Positions 30,674 through 40,578 of a DNA stretch of 60,000 nucleotides are shown piece by piece. Positions within the stretch are counted from its first letter, which is position 1. Each line of letters starts with the position of its first letter. The position numbers were made by a program, and so were the translations under genes. The notes beneath the pieces were generated by a model. The model ran no database searches. It was not told the DNA's origin and saw only the letters and a list, made by a program, of their open reading frames with translations. Source of the stretch: Tubulanus polymorphus (Eukaryota; Nemertea; Palaeonemertea; Tubulaniformes; Tubulanidae); assembly GCF_964204645.1 (NCBI RefSeq), contig NC_134027.1, positions 16,482,485 through 16,542,484 of the forward strand, read 5' to 3'.

Positions 30674-30687
30674 TGGTGCCGAAACCC
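30674..30687 (+). promoter_or_regulatory. Second primer-binding-site-like copy
   Basis: TGGTGCCGAAACCC preceded by GCGTATCAC, as the first copy is preceded by GTGTATCAC, so the LTR end plus PBS is duplicated with a 32-bp step. A weaker third copy, TTGTGCCGGAAAC, is at 30704-30716. Confidence 0.6.
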
Positions 30688-30745
30688 ATACTGTTTAGTT
30701 CAGTTGTGCCGGAAACTTTTGCATTAGTAATTAATTGTCGTTCAA

Positions 30746-31054
30746 ATGGTACACATTTTTATATGCTCACATTGTGGTGCGAAGAACGCATTTTCTAAGA
30801 AGCGCCGCGCTACAACCAGCCTGACATTCGAAGAAAAGCTATTGTGGGAGTCGAGCCCACCTCAAACGAAACCATTTGAAATTCCGGTGGAGTTTCGGGA
30901 ACCATTGTGGGATTCGAACCCACTGCCAACTCCGGTCGTCCCTGTTGAGACATTGCGGGATTCGAACCCGCGAAGTGCACGACCATTTGAGATTCCGGAG
31001 GAACTTCGAGAGCCGTCGTGGGATTCGAACCCACCACTGCACGCTCATGTGTAA
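30746..31054 (+). CDS. Small leader ORF over the T-arm repeats (doubtful)
   Basis: 102-codon frame with a CSHC pair near the start and then a repeat of about 21 residues, LWDSNPxxxxPFEIPxELREP. The repeated WDSNP comes from GGGATTCGAACCC, i.e. from the hairpins listed separately. Peptides of this kind usually betray antisense tRNA sequence rather than protein. However, the first four hairpins keep one frame, and the links (CCATTTGAGATTCCGGAGG) are also conserved. It may be a real leader peptide or only structure. Confidence 0.25.
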   Translation: MVHIFICSHCGAKNAFSKKRRATTSLTFEEKLLWESSPPQTKPFEIPVEFREPLWDSNPLPTPVVPVETLRDSNPRSARPFEIPEELREPSWDSNPPLHAHV

Positions 31055-31207
31055 TACCGGAGGAGTGTCGGGGACCTCTGTGGGATTCTAACCCACTCGC
31101 CATGCAGGTCGACACCGATGGGGCTGCACTACAGCCATTGAGGGGTTCGAACCCTCCACCTTGTGAATTGCCAAAACCGTCCAGCCAGGATGGGGAATCG
31201 AACCTAC
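30844..31207 (-). repeat. Array of seven tRNA T-arm/B-box-like hairpins
   Basis: Units at 30844-30860, 30907-30923, 30955-30971, 31018-31034, 31080-31096, 31140-31156 and a degenerate one at about 31191-31207. On the minus strand most read as a canonical T-arm: 5-bp stem, loop TTCGAAT (TTCGAAC in the sixth), as in GTGGGTTCGAATCCCAC. Stem pairs covary: GTGGG/CCCAC in units 1, 2, 4, 5, GCGGG/CCCGC in unit 3, GAGGG/CCCTC in unit 6. Spacing is 48-63 bp. Five of them are followed on the minus strand by a similar short tail (AATGGCT type). No D-arm or A-box was found, so these are not whole tRNA genes. Confidence 0.85.
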
Positions 31208-31274
31208 ATCTGTTTTTTTGGGTTGGAAATTTTTAAAATGTTATTTTAGATTAGTATTCGTTTAAAGATATACA

Positions 31275-32264
31275 ATGTCGACTGGAGGGGAGACGACGTA
31301 CGGTGCGGGTAGCTCACGGGAACGATCCGCTGTAAGCAACGACACTGTTCTGCAGGCCCTCTCTGGCCTCCGCGAACAGGTGGACACAGCCACGGCGTTC
31401 ATGAATTTCTCTTTGCTCCCTAAATTTACGGGACGAGACGACCAGTGCGTCACTGATTGGTTCAAAGGATTTGACCGTTTGGCCGATCTAAGGGGTTGGA
31501 ACGATGACGCTAAAAAGAAACAGCTGTATTGGTTTTTGGCTGGCCCGGCCCAAATCTTATTTAATGATCTTCGCATTGATCAGGGAACCGATGCGGCCGG
31601 TGGCAAAGTTGTCACTCCCTGGGAAAATATTGTCCGTGCGTTTTGCGCGCAATTTAGCCCCACCTCGTGGGCTTTGGTCAAGGAGTCGGCTTTGACGACG
31701 ATGCGACAGGGGGAGACACAACTGGTCGATAGGTTTGCGGAAGAGATTGATCGTGTGGCCTCGAGTTTGAAATTTTCGGACCACCAGAAAAAGATGTTAC
31801 TAATTAACAACTCTCGCCCTGACATCTCTGTCTACCTGTTGTCACAGCGTCCGACGACATTTAGGGATGCATGGGAGGCAGCCAGAATGGCGGAGCATAT
31901 CGAACAACGTAAAGCTCTGTCGTCTCCCAAGGTATCGCAAATTGGGACCGAACCAAATAAAGCGATGGGTGACGTTATGACTGAGTTACGGGACATGTTC
32001 CGCCAAATTATGGACATCCAGAAGTCTACCCGTACTCAGCGGAATGATAGAGCCACATTTTATAGCGAAAGCCGCCCGTCACAAAGGTCACAGGATGGCC
32101 AGGTGGTGTGCTATCAATGTCACGCCCCTGGTCATTACGCCAGGAATTGTCCGTCTTGGCGTTACGACCAACAAAGGTCACGGGTCTCGCCAAACCGGGA
32201 CGCATTTCAGTGTGATAATCGCCGTCCCCAAAATTCTGGTAGGGGTCAGTTTAGGCGCTTTTGA
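31275..32264 (+). CDS. gag: Gypsy-type Gag (capsid plus CCHC nucleocapsid)
   Basis: 329 open codons. The middle (residues ~60-215) fits the retrotransposon capsid domain: LLPKFTGRDDQCVTDWFKGF, LYWFLAGPAQILFNDL, PWENIVRAFCAQFSP, RQGETQLVDRFAEEIDRVA. A CCHC zinc knuckle, CYQCHAPGHYARNC (about residues 279-292), and a basic Arg/Gln-rich tail follow. Gag would form the particle and bind RNA. The protease frame lies +1 relative to gag and overlaps it from 32044, so a frameshift would be needed to make Gag-Pro. Start chosen at ATG 31275, the first in frame. Confidence 0.85.
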   Translation: MSTGGETTYGAGSSRERSAVSNDTVLQALSGLREQVDTATAFMNFSLLPKFTGRDDQCVTDWFKGFDRLADLRGWNDDAKKKQLYWFLAGPAQILFNDLRIDQGTDAAGGKVVTPWENIVRAFCAQFSPTSWALVKESALTTMRQGETQLVDRFAEEIDRVASSLKFSDHQKKMLLINNSRPDISVYLLSQRPTTFRDAWEAARMAEHIEQRKALSSPKVSQIGTEPNKAMGDVMTELRDMFRQIMDIQKSTRTQRNDRATFYSESRPSQRSQDGQVVCYQCHAPGHYARNCPSWRYDQQRSRVSPNRDAFQCDNRRPQNSGRGQFRRF

Positions 32265-33533
32265 TCAGTATAGGTACCCAGCAACCTCCGATTCAGCAAT
32301 ACAATGTGATCTTGTGTCATCAGGTTCAAGAAGTAGTAATAATTCACGATCGGAATGTCTTAATGATCAGAGTAATATGGAAGCTATTTTGTCAAAGATA
32401 TCTAGTCAGGAGTCAATGTCGGAGAATTTGTGTCACTCGTTTGAAAGAGGACAGAACTTTCCTGTCACCTCAAATGCCAGCAGTTTTCACCATCCAGTTG
32501 GGGATGGAATGTCCCATGAATAGGACAGAGGTCAAGTTGTCCTCACGTCTAAACCGATTATGCCAATCATCGAAAATGTTGGGATAGGAGATTCGAACTC
32601 CGATTGTCAACCAACTGTTCACTGTCAGGAACAACTTCCACCTGTTAAGACGACTTTAGGTGACACGCCAACCAACGACATAGGGTCCCTTTCCAGTCAG
32701 AACAACACTATTGGACAGGAAGCTTATTCCACGTCAATCATGGCAACTGCCGCCAACCGAGTGACTGGTAGTCATTCAGGGACACCGTTAAACATTTTGA
32801 TTGATACGGGTGCCGATATTTCTGTACTCTCAAACAATTACTTCATCAATCATCCTCAGATCGAATGGCCCTTTGCAGGAGGGACAATTTCAGTCCGCCC
32901 GTGGGGTAGATGGTACTAAGTTTTATTTTATTAAAAAGTGTTATTTCCGTAGATTTTGTATTAGGAAATTTGGACGTTTCACATTCTATGTACGTGGTGG
33001 ATGGAGTCACCTCGGACTTCATTCTCGGAGTTGATTTCCTGGAACGAAACCAGGCAGTTATCGATTATGCTAAAAAGGCTCTCTTGTTGCCAGGCGCCGA
33101 CATAATTTACTTTAGTAATGATGTCATCTTGGGGAAATCTTCGTCGGTTAAAGTCACGCGTATGACTGTTATTCCCCCTTCATGCGATGTCACCGTAGAC
33201 CGTAAGTGGTTAATTGACAAGTCTCGGTCATCGATTGCAGCCTTTGAGCCTATACATGATTTGAGAATGCGTGATCTCATGAGCGCAAGGTCAGTTGTTA
33301 GCGTCATGCCATCAAGGCATCGGTTTCGGGCCACGAACCCTACGTCACGACACGTTACCTTCTTTGAAGATACGTGTCGTAGTGATTCGTGGGCAGATGG
33401 GTGGTCACTTGACCGATCACTCAAAACAGAGGCGAAGTCAGGACAGCTTCCTCGGCCACCGGAGGTGTCTGTCACACATGTGAAAGACCCTCAGACGTCA
33501 GACGAAATTTGTAAGTATAATCGAATTATTTAG
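32265..33533 (+). pseudogene. pro: Gypsy-type protease region, two breaks, RT missing
   Basis: The frame that overlaps gag runs to a TAG at 32521-32523 and continues in the same frame from 32560. It holds the aspartic protease active site LNILIDTGADISVLSN (about 32791-32838). A shift near 32905 moves the rest of the protease to another frame (to 33533), where DFILGVDFLERNQAVIDY, the typical ILGxDFL end, is found at about 33016-33069. The linker to RT follows, but no RT, RNase H or integrase is present after 33533. The element is thus cut and disabled. Confidence 0.8.
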
Positions 33534-34323
33534 AGTTTGGATCAAGATGATACGTCCTATTGAAAATTATGAATTGTATACGGTAAGCGTCTCTTCAGTA
33601 AAGTTATCAAAATATAATTACTTAAGTGTTGTAAAACTGAAGTATATATAACGCATTGTTGCCAATGAGTTAACTCCTGATCTAGGTTTAATCTAATATA
33701 GGAGATAAAGACAACCATAAATAAAAGTGAATAATAGCTTGATTGTCGTGATATTGGTTTTTTTTTGCTGAAATATCACTAGTCTCTAGGGTTTATTATC
33801 TGTAGTCTGAATGGATGTCATTGATTGTCAGTTAGAAAAGAAAGAGTTATGAAATTTTTATATAATCTCTGTGTTTTTATTTGATTGTAAGGTACCCTTA
33901 TCGGATGTGTGAAGATGAGACCGTCGGGATATGACAGCACTACGATGGAAGAATGTCTTCTTCTGTCAACCGCAATAGATGTTGACGGGTACCCCCCTGA
34001 TAGTGACCATATGGAGATGGGGACTTGTTGGGAGGTATCCTGAAACTCTATTCGACGCAACTGATAGTATGATAAACCAGCAACTGGTATGCTCTGGCCG
34101 AGATGGGTGATATTAATTCACCGATTCGTCAATTAACGAGGAAAAAGGAACAACTATATACAGCCTACAACAACGATCTAGGGCGTCGCCGTTTCAACGG
34201 GATGGAATCATGCTCGATGATTAGTCATGCGATTCTGGCCATTGTTAGTGGTGTTTGTCACTCTCGAAGACCTGTTATATACTCACAAACTTAAGTGATG
34301 AAGGGTGGACAAAGACACCTGGC
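33534..34323. other. Unassigned non-coding stretch
   Basis: About 790 bp between the protease remnant and the tandem repeats. Small ORFs (for example 34103-34294) show no recognisable domain. It has no LTR-like ends and no RNA gene that I can see. Confidence 0.3.
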
Positions 34324-34409
34324 CAATGCGATACGAAATATGAAGAAAAGTGATAATTTCCGTAGACAATGCGATACGAAATATGAAGAAAAGTGATAAT
34401 TTCCGTAGA
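34324..34409. repeat. 43-bp direct duplication
   Basis: CAATGCGATACGAAATATGA and the following bases up to CCGTAGA occur twice with no differences. Confidence 0.9.
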
Positions 34410-34527
34410 CATTTTAGCGGAGTAAAGCCGAGTGTGTTCAAGATGGCTCCCGTGTAGTTACATTATCATTCGATGGAATGTTGTTCGCTCAAGCCGTAAG
34501 ATGCGAATACAAGTAGTATACAAAATA

Positions 34528-34843
34528 GCGGTTCTGGCGCAGCCCGACCCCGGTTCTGGCGCAGCCCACCCTTACCCCGGTATACCGTGTACCCTCTCAA
34601 AGCTTTATCTCCACCTAAATACCCTAAGAAGACAACCCCTGTGGACCGCGGTTCTGGCGCAGCCCATCCTTACCCCGGTATACCGTGTACCCTCTCAAAG
34701 CTTTATCTCCACCTAAATACCCTAAGAAGACAACCCCTGTGGACCGCGGTTCTGGCGCAGCCCATCCTTACCCCGGTGTACCATGTACCCCCTCAAAGCT
34801 TTTTCTCCACCTAAATACCCTAAGAAGACAACCCCTGTGGACC
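34528..34843. repeat. 98-bp minisatellite, three copies
   Basis: Unit begins GCGGTTCTGGCGCAGCCC and includes CTTACCCCGGTATACCGTGT, CTCAAAGCTTTATCTCCACC and AAGACAACCCCTGTGGACC. Full copies start at about 34550, 34648 and 34746, after a partial one at 34528. Overlapping plus-strand ORFs at a 98-bp step are by-products. Confidence 0.9.
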
Positions 34844-34858
34844 ATGGAAAACACGCCA

Positions 34859-34886
34859 AGGGGCCGGCAAACCCCCTCCGGCCCCT
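34859..34886. other. GC-rich hairpin
   Basis: AGGGGCCGG and CCGGCCCCT form a 9-bp stem around a 10-nt loop, just after the 98-bp repeats. Could be a terminator-like or structured leader; no gene is tied to it. Confidence 0.5.
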
Positions 34887-35149
34887 ATAAACCAACCGCT
34901 ATAATGCACCTACAACAAAGTGTTATTTACATAGATATTTACAGTATATACAAGTATGTGAAACGCTCTGACCTGGAATTCACCTCTTCAGCTGACGCTA
35001 TCAGCGGTGCGACCTGATTGTCACTGATTGCGAAATAGCCTAGAAAGTTCTATGCTGACGCAGAAGCCGGCAAACAACCGAGACATCGGCAGGCAACCAG
35101 AGTCATGTCCCTTGGACATGGCCAGGCCCGGCCAACAGACCAGGTGAAG

Positions 35150-36036
35150 CGCGTCTCGTGAGAGTCCTGGTTCACTCACCAAGGTGGATATAGATTCTGC
35201 GTGGTCAGAAATGGACACAGATCTGATCTATCAAAACCTGGTGAGTGATAATAAAGCCGGGTTGCCGAAAACCCTGAAACAGCGGAAATGTGAATTACGG
35301 AAGACGCTGTTCAAGAATGAAGCCAGCTCGAAAGAATTCTTCGGCCTAGTGAGAAAAATCAGCAAACTCAACAAGGCAAATCGGTTCTTTACAACAGCCA
35401 AGCAGATTATTACGGGTTCCCCGAGCAATCAAACGCAGGAGGATGCATTTCCGACTAAACGACGGGTGAAGGAATACTTCACGGACCTGTATTCTAGTAA
35501 GCAGACCGGTCCTATTCCTAAGCCACCCGTCAAGAACGTTGCGTTCCCGTTCGATATGTCACCGATAACCGCAGCTGAAATCGAAAAAGCCTTGAAGAGC
35601 AGCAACTCAAAGCTCCAGGTCTAGACAGGATCAAATACGGACATCTCCGTCAGCACACCCATCGACTCGCGCGATTTTACAACGACATACTAGATACGGG
35701 AAGGCCACCTTCGAAAATCTCGGCGTGGTGCACCAGTATTGTGACGCTTCTATTCAAGAAAGGGGACCGCCGGGATCCTGCTAACTATCGTCCGATTGCG
35801 GTTACAAGCGTGATCTCGAGGCTCCTTAATCGGATAATGGCGAAACGCATAGAACGCCACGTCATTAGGAACGGATTCATCGACACTGCCGTACAAAAAG
35901 GATTCGTGTCGGGCCTTCACGGGACACTGGAACATTCTGAATTATTAGAGACTAAAATCATCGAAGCCGAAAAAACTGAAAATGACTCATTTGTGACTTT
36001 ATTTGACCTTAAGAATGCATTCGGTTCAATCGAAGT
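35150..36036 (+). pseudogene. LINE Pol fragment: linker and first half of RT
   Basis: Two frames. 35184-35624 holds a linker region (LRKTLFKNEASSKEFFGLVR, TKRRVKEYFTDLYSS) and reaches the start of RT. A one-base shift near 35610 leads to KAPGLDRIKYGHL and then LLFKKGDRRDPANYRPIAV, KRIERHVIRNGFIDTAVQKG, FVSGLHGTLEHSELL and LFDLKNAFGS, which carries the first catalytic Asp. The QKGF-GTLEH wording recalls R2/NeSL-like LINEs, but I would not fix the clade. It is cut at 36037 by the palindrome, before the SGxxQG and YxDD motifs. Confidence 0.8.
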
Positions 36037-36434
36037 AATAGGGAATATCTTGTTTCAAGCCAAAGGTCGAACGGTCGAGTTCATTAAAAAACAAAACATT
36101 AAAAGTAATTTAAAACTATAATATATTTTCATAACCGTGTGTATTTTATATTATAACTAAATATTTATTCTAAGATATCAATAATTTAAAAAGCATATTG
36201 TATTAAATCAATTGGTCGCTCCACTTCGCCACCGCTCCGCTCCGCGACCAATTGATTTATTTACAATACACAAATTCATATAATCAAATATATTGAAATA
36301 ATAATAATTATTCTATTATTCAACTGAAATACACACGGTTATGAAAATATATTATAGTTTTAAATTACTTTTAATATTTGTTATTAATGAACTCGACCAT
36401 TCAACCTTAAACCTGAAACAAGATATTCCCTATT
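36037..36434. repeat. ~400-bp imperfect palindrome at the left end of Polinton-type element 2
   Basis: Outer arms 36037-36145 and 36327-36434 (AATAGGGAATATCTTGTTTC / GAAACAAGATATTCCCTATT) are near-perfect inverted repeats. Inner arms ATCAATTGGTCGC (36207-36219) and GCGACCAATTGAT (36244-36256) flank a GC-rich loop, CTCCACTTCGCCACCGCTCC. The parts between are AT-rich and weakly complementary. It separates the LINE fragment from the polymerase gene. It may be two fused terminal inverted repeats, a hairpin-type telomere copy or an independent foldback element. Confidence 0.8.
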
Positions 36435-36517
36435 ACTCTTAAAATATTCATATAAATGAATAACATTTAAATCATTGAACTTCTAAAATCAATTTTAATA
36501 AAAAATTTAGTATTAAA

Positions 36518-39500
36518 ATGGAAGCAAATAAGTACTACTGCCCAACATGTAATATCAATATAGATAAATCCCAAAAAGCAAGACACAATAAAACTAAAAC
36601 ACATTTAGAGAATAAATTGAAACTAGAATATAAAGATGATATATTAGAAACTAAATTAGATGAATTAAAGAATGAAAAAGAAACATACAAATGTGATATA
36701 TGTAATCAATCATTCAGTGATAAAAGATATTATAAAGAACATTTAAAATCTAAAAGTCATATCAGAAATATGAATAATGTTATTTTAGGTGAAGATTATT
36801 TTGATAAAGATAATGATAAGAAACAGAAGACAATTAAAAGCATAAAAAATAAATTAAACAATAAAAGACCATACATGGAAGATGTAAGAAATTATATTAA
36901 TTCATTAGATAATAAAAAAGATATAGAGATAACCGAAGCATTTAAAAGTGATATTGGTCCAGCAGCTATCGAGTTTAAATTTCATAAAGGAAAAACATTA
37001 GAAGAAAATAAAAAACATTTAGAAAATATGAAAAATATTATGAAAATAATTACTGATGTTGAATATCCTAAAATTAGTATATCAATTAAAGTAAAGTTTA
37101 TAAAATCTGAAGATAAACCAATATATAATATAAATTCTCATTCACAACATATTATATCTAAACAACATATAGATGATAAATTAGATGAATGTTATAATGA
37201 AGTAAAAACTAAAATAGAAGAGAAATATTTTGAAGGATCTGGTTTAATATTTGATGAAATAATATTTATGACTTTACATGTTTATGACACAAAATATAAT
37301 AAGTTAACTAAATCAAAACCAATTGATGAAAATAATTTATCATATTATAAAGATGATAGTATAAATGGAACAAGTTATATTAAACTACCATTTAAAACTA
37401 ATGCTGTAATAAATGTACAAAATTTTGATGATAAATGTTTTCTATGGGCTATAATAAGTTGTTTACACCCAGTTGAAGATTATAAACAACATAGTTTTAG
37501 ATTAACTCATTATAAACCATTTGAAAATAATTATAAGATAGATAAGTATCCTGTTAGAATTAAAAACATCCCAAAAATAGAAAGAGATAATAATTTAAGA
37601 ATAAATGTATTTGATTTAATCAAATTACCAAATACAAAAGGTAACAACATAAAACATTATACATTAGAACCTTTATATCTATCAAAAGATTATGATTCAA
37701 ATGATGTTATAGATATACTATATTATGAGAATCATTATATGTGGATTAAAAGAATTGATTTATTTTTTAAATCAGAAAATGATTTTGATAATAAAATATA
37801 TCTATGTAGAAAATGTTTACATAGATTCAGTAATGAAAGTGCATTATTAAATCATAAACAATTATGTGAAAATCATGATTATTGTAAATTAGTTTTACCA
37901 AATGAAAAGGATAAAATATTAGAATTCAAAAAATATGATTACAAAAATAAAGTACCATTTGTTATATATGGAGATTTTGAATCATTAAATAAAGAATTAA
38001 CTGATCAAGATAGAAAAGAAATATATTATAAAAGAAAGAAAAATCTAATTCTAATGAAAATGATTTTTCAGATGAATCACCAAAAACAAATACTATTAAA
38101 AAGATTCATCAATCAGCTGCTGCTTTCGGGTTATATATAAAATCTGATTATCCAGAACTAATTGAAAGTGAATATTATGATTATAGAAATGAAAATGTTA
38201 TCAATCATTTTTGTGACTTATTAATTGAATATGAAATAAGATTTAGTAAATTATTGAATACAAATATAGAAATTATAATGACAGAAAAAGATAAAGAAGA
38301 GTTTGTGTTTGCAGGTAAATGTTATTATTGTGAAAAGATATTTAATTATAAAGATAAAAAAGTAAGAGACCATGATCATTTGAACGGAAAGTTTAGAGGC
38401 GCAGCGCATGAGAATTGTAACTTACAAGCTAAGAAAATTAATTTTGTACCAGTTATGTTTCATAATCTATCAGGATATGATGCACATTTATTCATCAAAC
38501 AGTTATGTCATAAAATAGAAGAAATCAATAATGAAATAGAAATATTAAATTCAAATAGATCAAAAGATAAAATACCAACTTATAAATTTAGAATGTTAGC
38601 TAAAACATCTGAGAATTATATATCATTCCAATTTGGGTGTCTAAGATTTATAGATTCATATAGATTTTTAAATAGTTCATTAGATAACTTATCAAAATCA
38701 TTAGTTGATGATGAATTGAAAATATTAAAGCAACACTACCACACTGGAACCACAACCTTATGGAGTATTTGAAATAAGTGAAGTTTTACAGAATGAAAAT
38801 AATGATAAATTTGATTGGAAGAAAAGAATTCTAGATATTGCAGATGATTCAGATACTGGTTACTTCTTTGTTGTAGATTTAGAATATCCTGAACATATTA
38901 AATTTAAATCTAGAAATCTAGCTTACTGTCCCGAACATAAAACTGTAACTCATGAAGAATTATCAAATTACCAAAAAAGAATTAAACCCGAAAATCATAT
39001 TCATACAGAAAAGTTAATGGTAACTCAAGAAGATAAATATAATTATGTAGTACATTATAGAATGTTAAAGTTTTATCTAAATCAAGGAATGGTTCTAAAA
39101 AAAGTACATAGATATATTTCATTCAATCAATCTAAGTGGTTAGAAAAATATATAGATTTTAACACCAAACAGAGAACTAAAGCTAAAACTGATTTCGAGA
39201 AAGATTTCTTCAAGTTAATGAATAATGCATTCTATGGTAAGACTTGTGAAAATATCAGAAATAGAAATGATATTGAGTTAGTTAGTAATGGTAAAAGAAT
39301 TAGACATTTACAATCATATCCTAAGTTCATTGGTAACAGAATATTTGATGAAAATTTAGCTGCAGTTAAGATGAGAAGAACATCAATGAAATTTAATAAA
39401 CCAATCTATGTTGGCGCTTCAGTTTTAGAATTATCAAAATTACTAATGTATGAATTCTATTATAATGTATTACAACCACTTTTTGGAGAAAAACATATAG

Positions 39501-39805
39501 AAATATTATATTTTGATACAGATTCTTACATATTAAAGATAAAAACTGATAACATAACTGATGATTTAAAAACATTAAAACATCATTTTGATTTTAGTAA
39601 CTATCCTAAAGATCATGAATTGTTTAGCAATGATAATAAAAAGGTTCCCGGTAAATTCAAAGATGAATTAGGTGGTGAAGAAATGAATGAATTCATTGGT
39701 ATTAGATCTAAAATGTATTGATATAAAACTAAAACTCATGAAGCTAAAAAGTTAAAAGGAATAACCAAAAGTGTAGTAGAAAAGAATATTCATTTCAAAG
39801 ATTAC
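36518..39805 (+). pseudogene. Polinton-type protein-primed DNA polymerase B, remnant 2
   Basis: The N-terminal 540 codons are open from ATG 36518. Two C2H2 fingers (YYCPTCNINI at residues 6-15, YKCDICNQSF at about 55-64), the DDKCFLWAIISCLHPVE block found at this place in Polinton polymerases, another zinc motif (LCRKCLHRFSNESALLNHKQ) and exonuclease motif I (GDFESL, about 37971-37988). A frameshift near 38040 follows. Frame 38254-38772 has the DHDHLNGKFRGAAH and FHNLSGYDAH blocks; 39017-39721 has LMNNAFYGKT and DTDS (about 39514-39525). Between about 38730 and 38750 a deletion has removed the motif A region. A TGA at 39721 and a C-terminal truncation at 39805 complete the damage. It is catalytically dead as it stands. 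Confidence 0.9.
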
Positions 39806-40561
39806 ATGGCGGAATTAAAAGAATACAGAATATTTGTTGATTCTAGAAGGCTTACAAATTATAAATCTCATAATTTACTAGTACAATTAGATAGAGAATT
39901 CAAGAATTGTGTAGATTTAAAATTAGTTAATATAAGTTTATGTAATTCTTTTTACAATGTATCGGATAAAACTTTTGAACATAGAGGGTTTATGATTTAT
40001 ATGGGAAATAAAGATAAATGGTTTCATATATTTTTAAAACCAGGATTATATAATTTAGAATCATTAGCGCATGAAATTAATAGAAGAGCTCGGTTGAAAA
40101 TCGGGGGCACTTCTGTATTTGAAATTAAATTTAATAAAATTGATAGTACTAATAAAATAAGAATAAAGATATCTAATGAACAACATAAATTTATGGTAAA
40201 CAAATCACTGGCTAAAATGTTAGGAATTAAACCGCTTACAGTTACTGGAAACGCAGAAGGCAGCTCAAATATAATACCTTTTACACACTTTTATATTTAT
40301 TGCAATTTAATCGATCCTACAAAAACATTCGAAGCAACTAAAGAAACAATTTGTAGTTCTAGTATACTAAATATTTTACCGCTAAAAAATGTTAAACAAT
40401 TTGGAACTCAAATGAATTATAATTTAACAGAATGTGATTTTAAACCTTGCATTCCTAAATTTAATAATTTTAAATTAGAAATAAGAAATCATAATGGATA
40501 TTTAATTGATTTGAATAACTGTCCTGTGATATATGAATTAGTTATAAGATGCAGAGAGTAA
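39806..40561 (+). CDS. Probable penton-like (minor capsid) protein
   Basis: 251 open codons. It begins EYRIFVDSRRLTN, followed by NLLVQLDREFKNCVDLKLVN and a NSFYNVSDKTF segment; later IFLKPGLYNLESLAHEINRR, FTHFYIYCNLIDPTKTFEAT and a final strand CPVIYELVIRCRE. The order 'SRR..., VQLD-F-NV-LKLVNIS, FYNV, PG-Y-L--L--EIN' is that of single jelly-roll minor capsid (penton) proteins of Polinton-type viruses as I know them. It would sit at the capsid vertices. The start is fused in frame to the truncated polymerase (…HFKDY then ATGGCG), with no start-site motif, so its own promoter and perhaps a few codons were lost by deletion. Confidence 0.6.
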   Translation: MAELKEYRIFVDSRRLTNYKSHNLLVQLDREFKNCVDLKLVNISLCNSFYNVSDKTFEHRGFMIYMGNKDKWFHIFLKPGLYNLESLAHEINRRARLKIGGTSVFEIKFNKIDSTNKIRIKISNEQHKFMVNKSLAKMLGIKPLTVTGNAEGSSNIIPFTHFYIYCNLIDPTKTFEATKETICSSSILNILPLKNVKQFGTQMNYNLTECDFKPCIPKFNNFKLEIRNHNGYLIDLNNCPVIYELVIRCRE

Positions 40562-40562
40562 T

Positions 40563-40578
40563 TCTTTTCACTATATAA
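40563..40578 (+). promoter_or_regulatory. TATAAATG start-site motif
   Basis: CTTTTCACTATATAA then ATG at 40579. The TATATAAATG end is as at 42077; the upstream T-run is short. Confidence 0.45.

Noticed and set aside
30810-31115. Minus-strand ORFs with VGSNPT repeats
   Set aside because: They are the opposite strand of the T-arm-like hairpins; this peptide type is a well-known artefact of tRNA sequence.
30844-31207. Cluster of tRNA genes
   Set aside because: Only the T-arm part is present. No A-box, D-arm, anticodon arm or acceptor pairing could be found at the right distance.
34432-35017. Overlapping plus-strand ORFs of about 100 codons
   Set aside because: They arise from the 98-bp minisatellite, which is not a multiple of three and is open in more than one frame.
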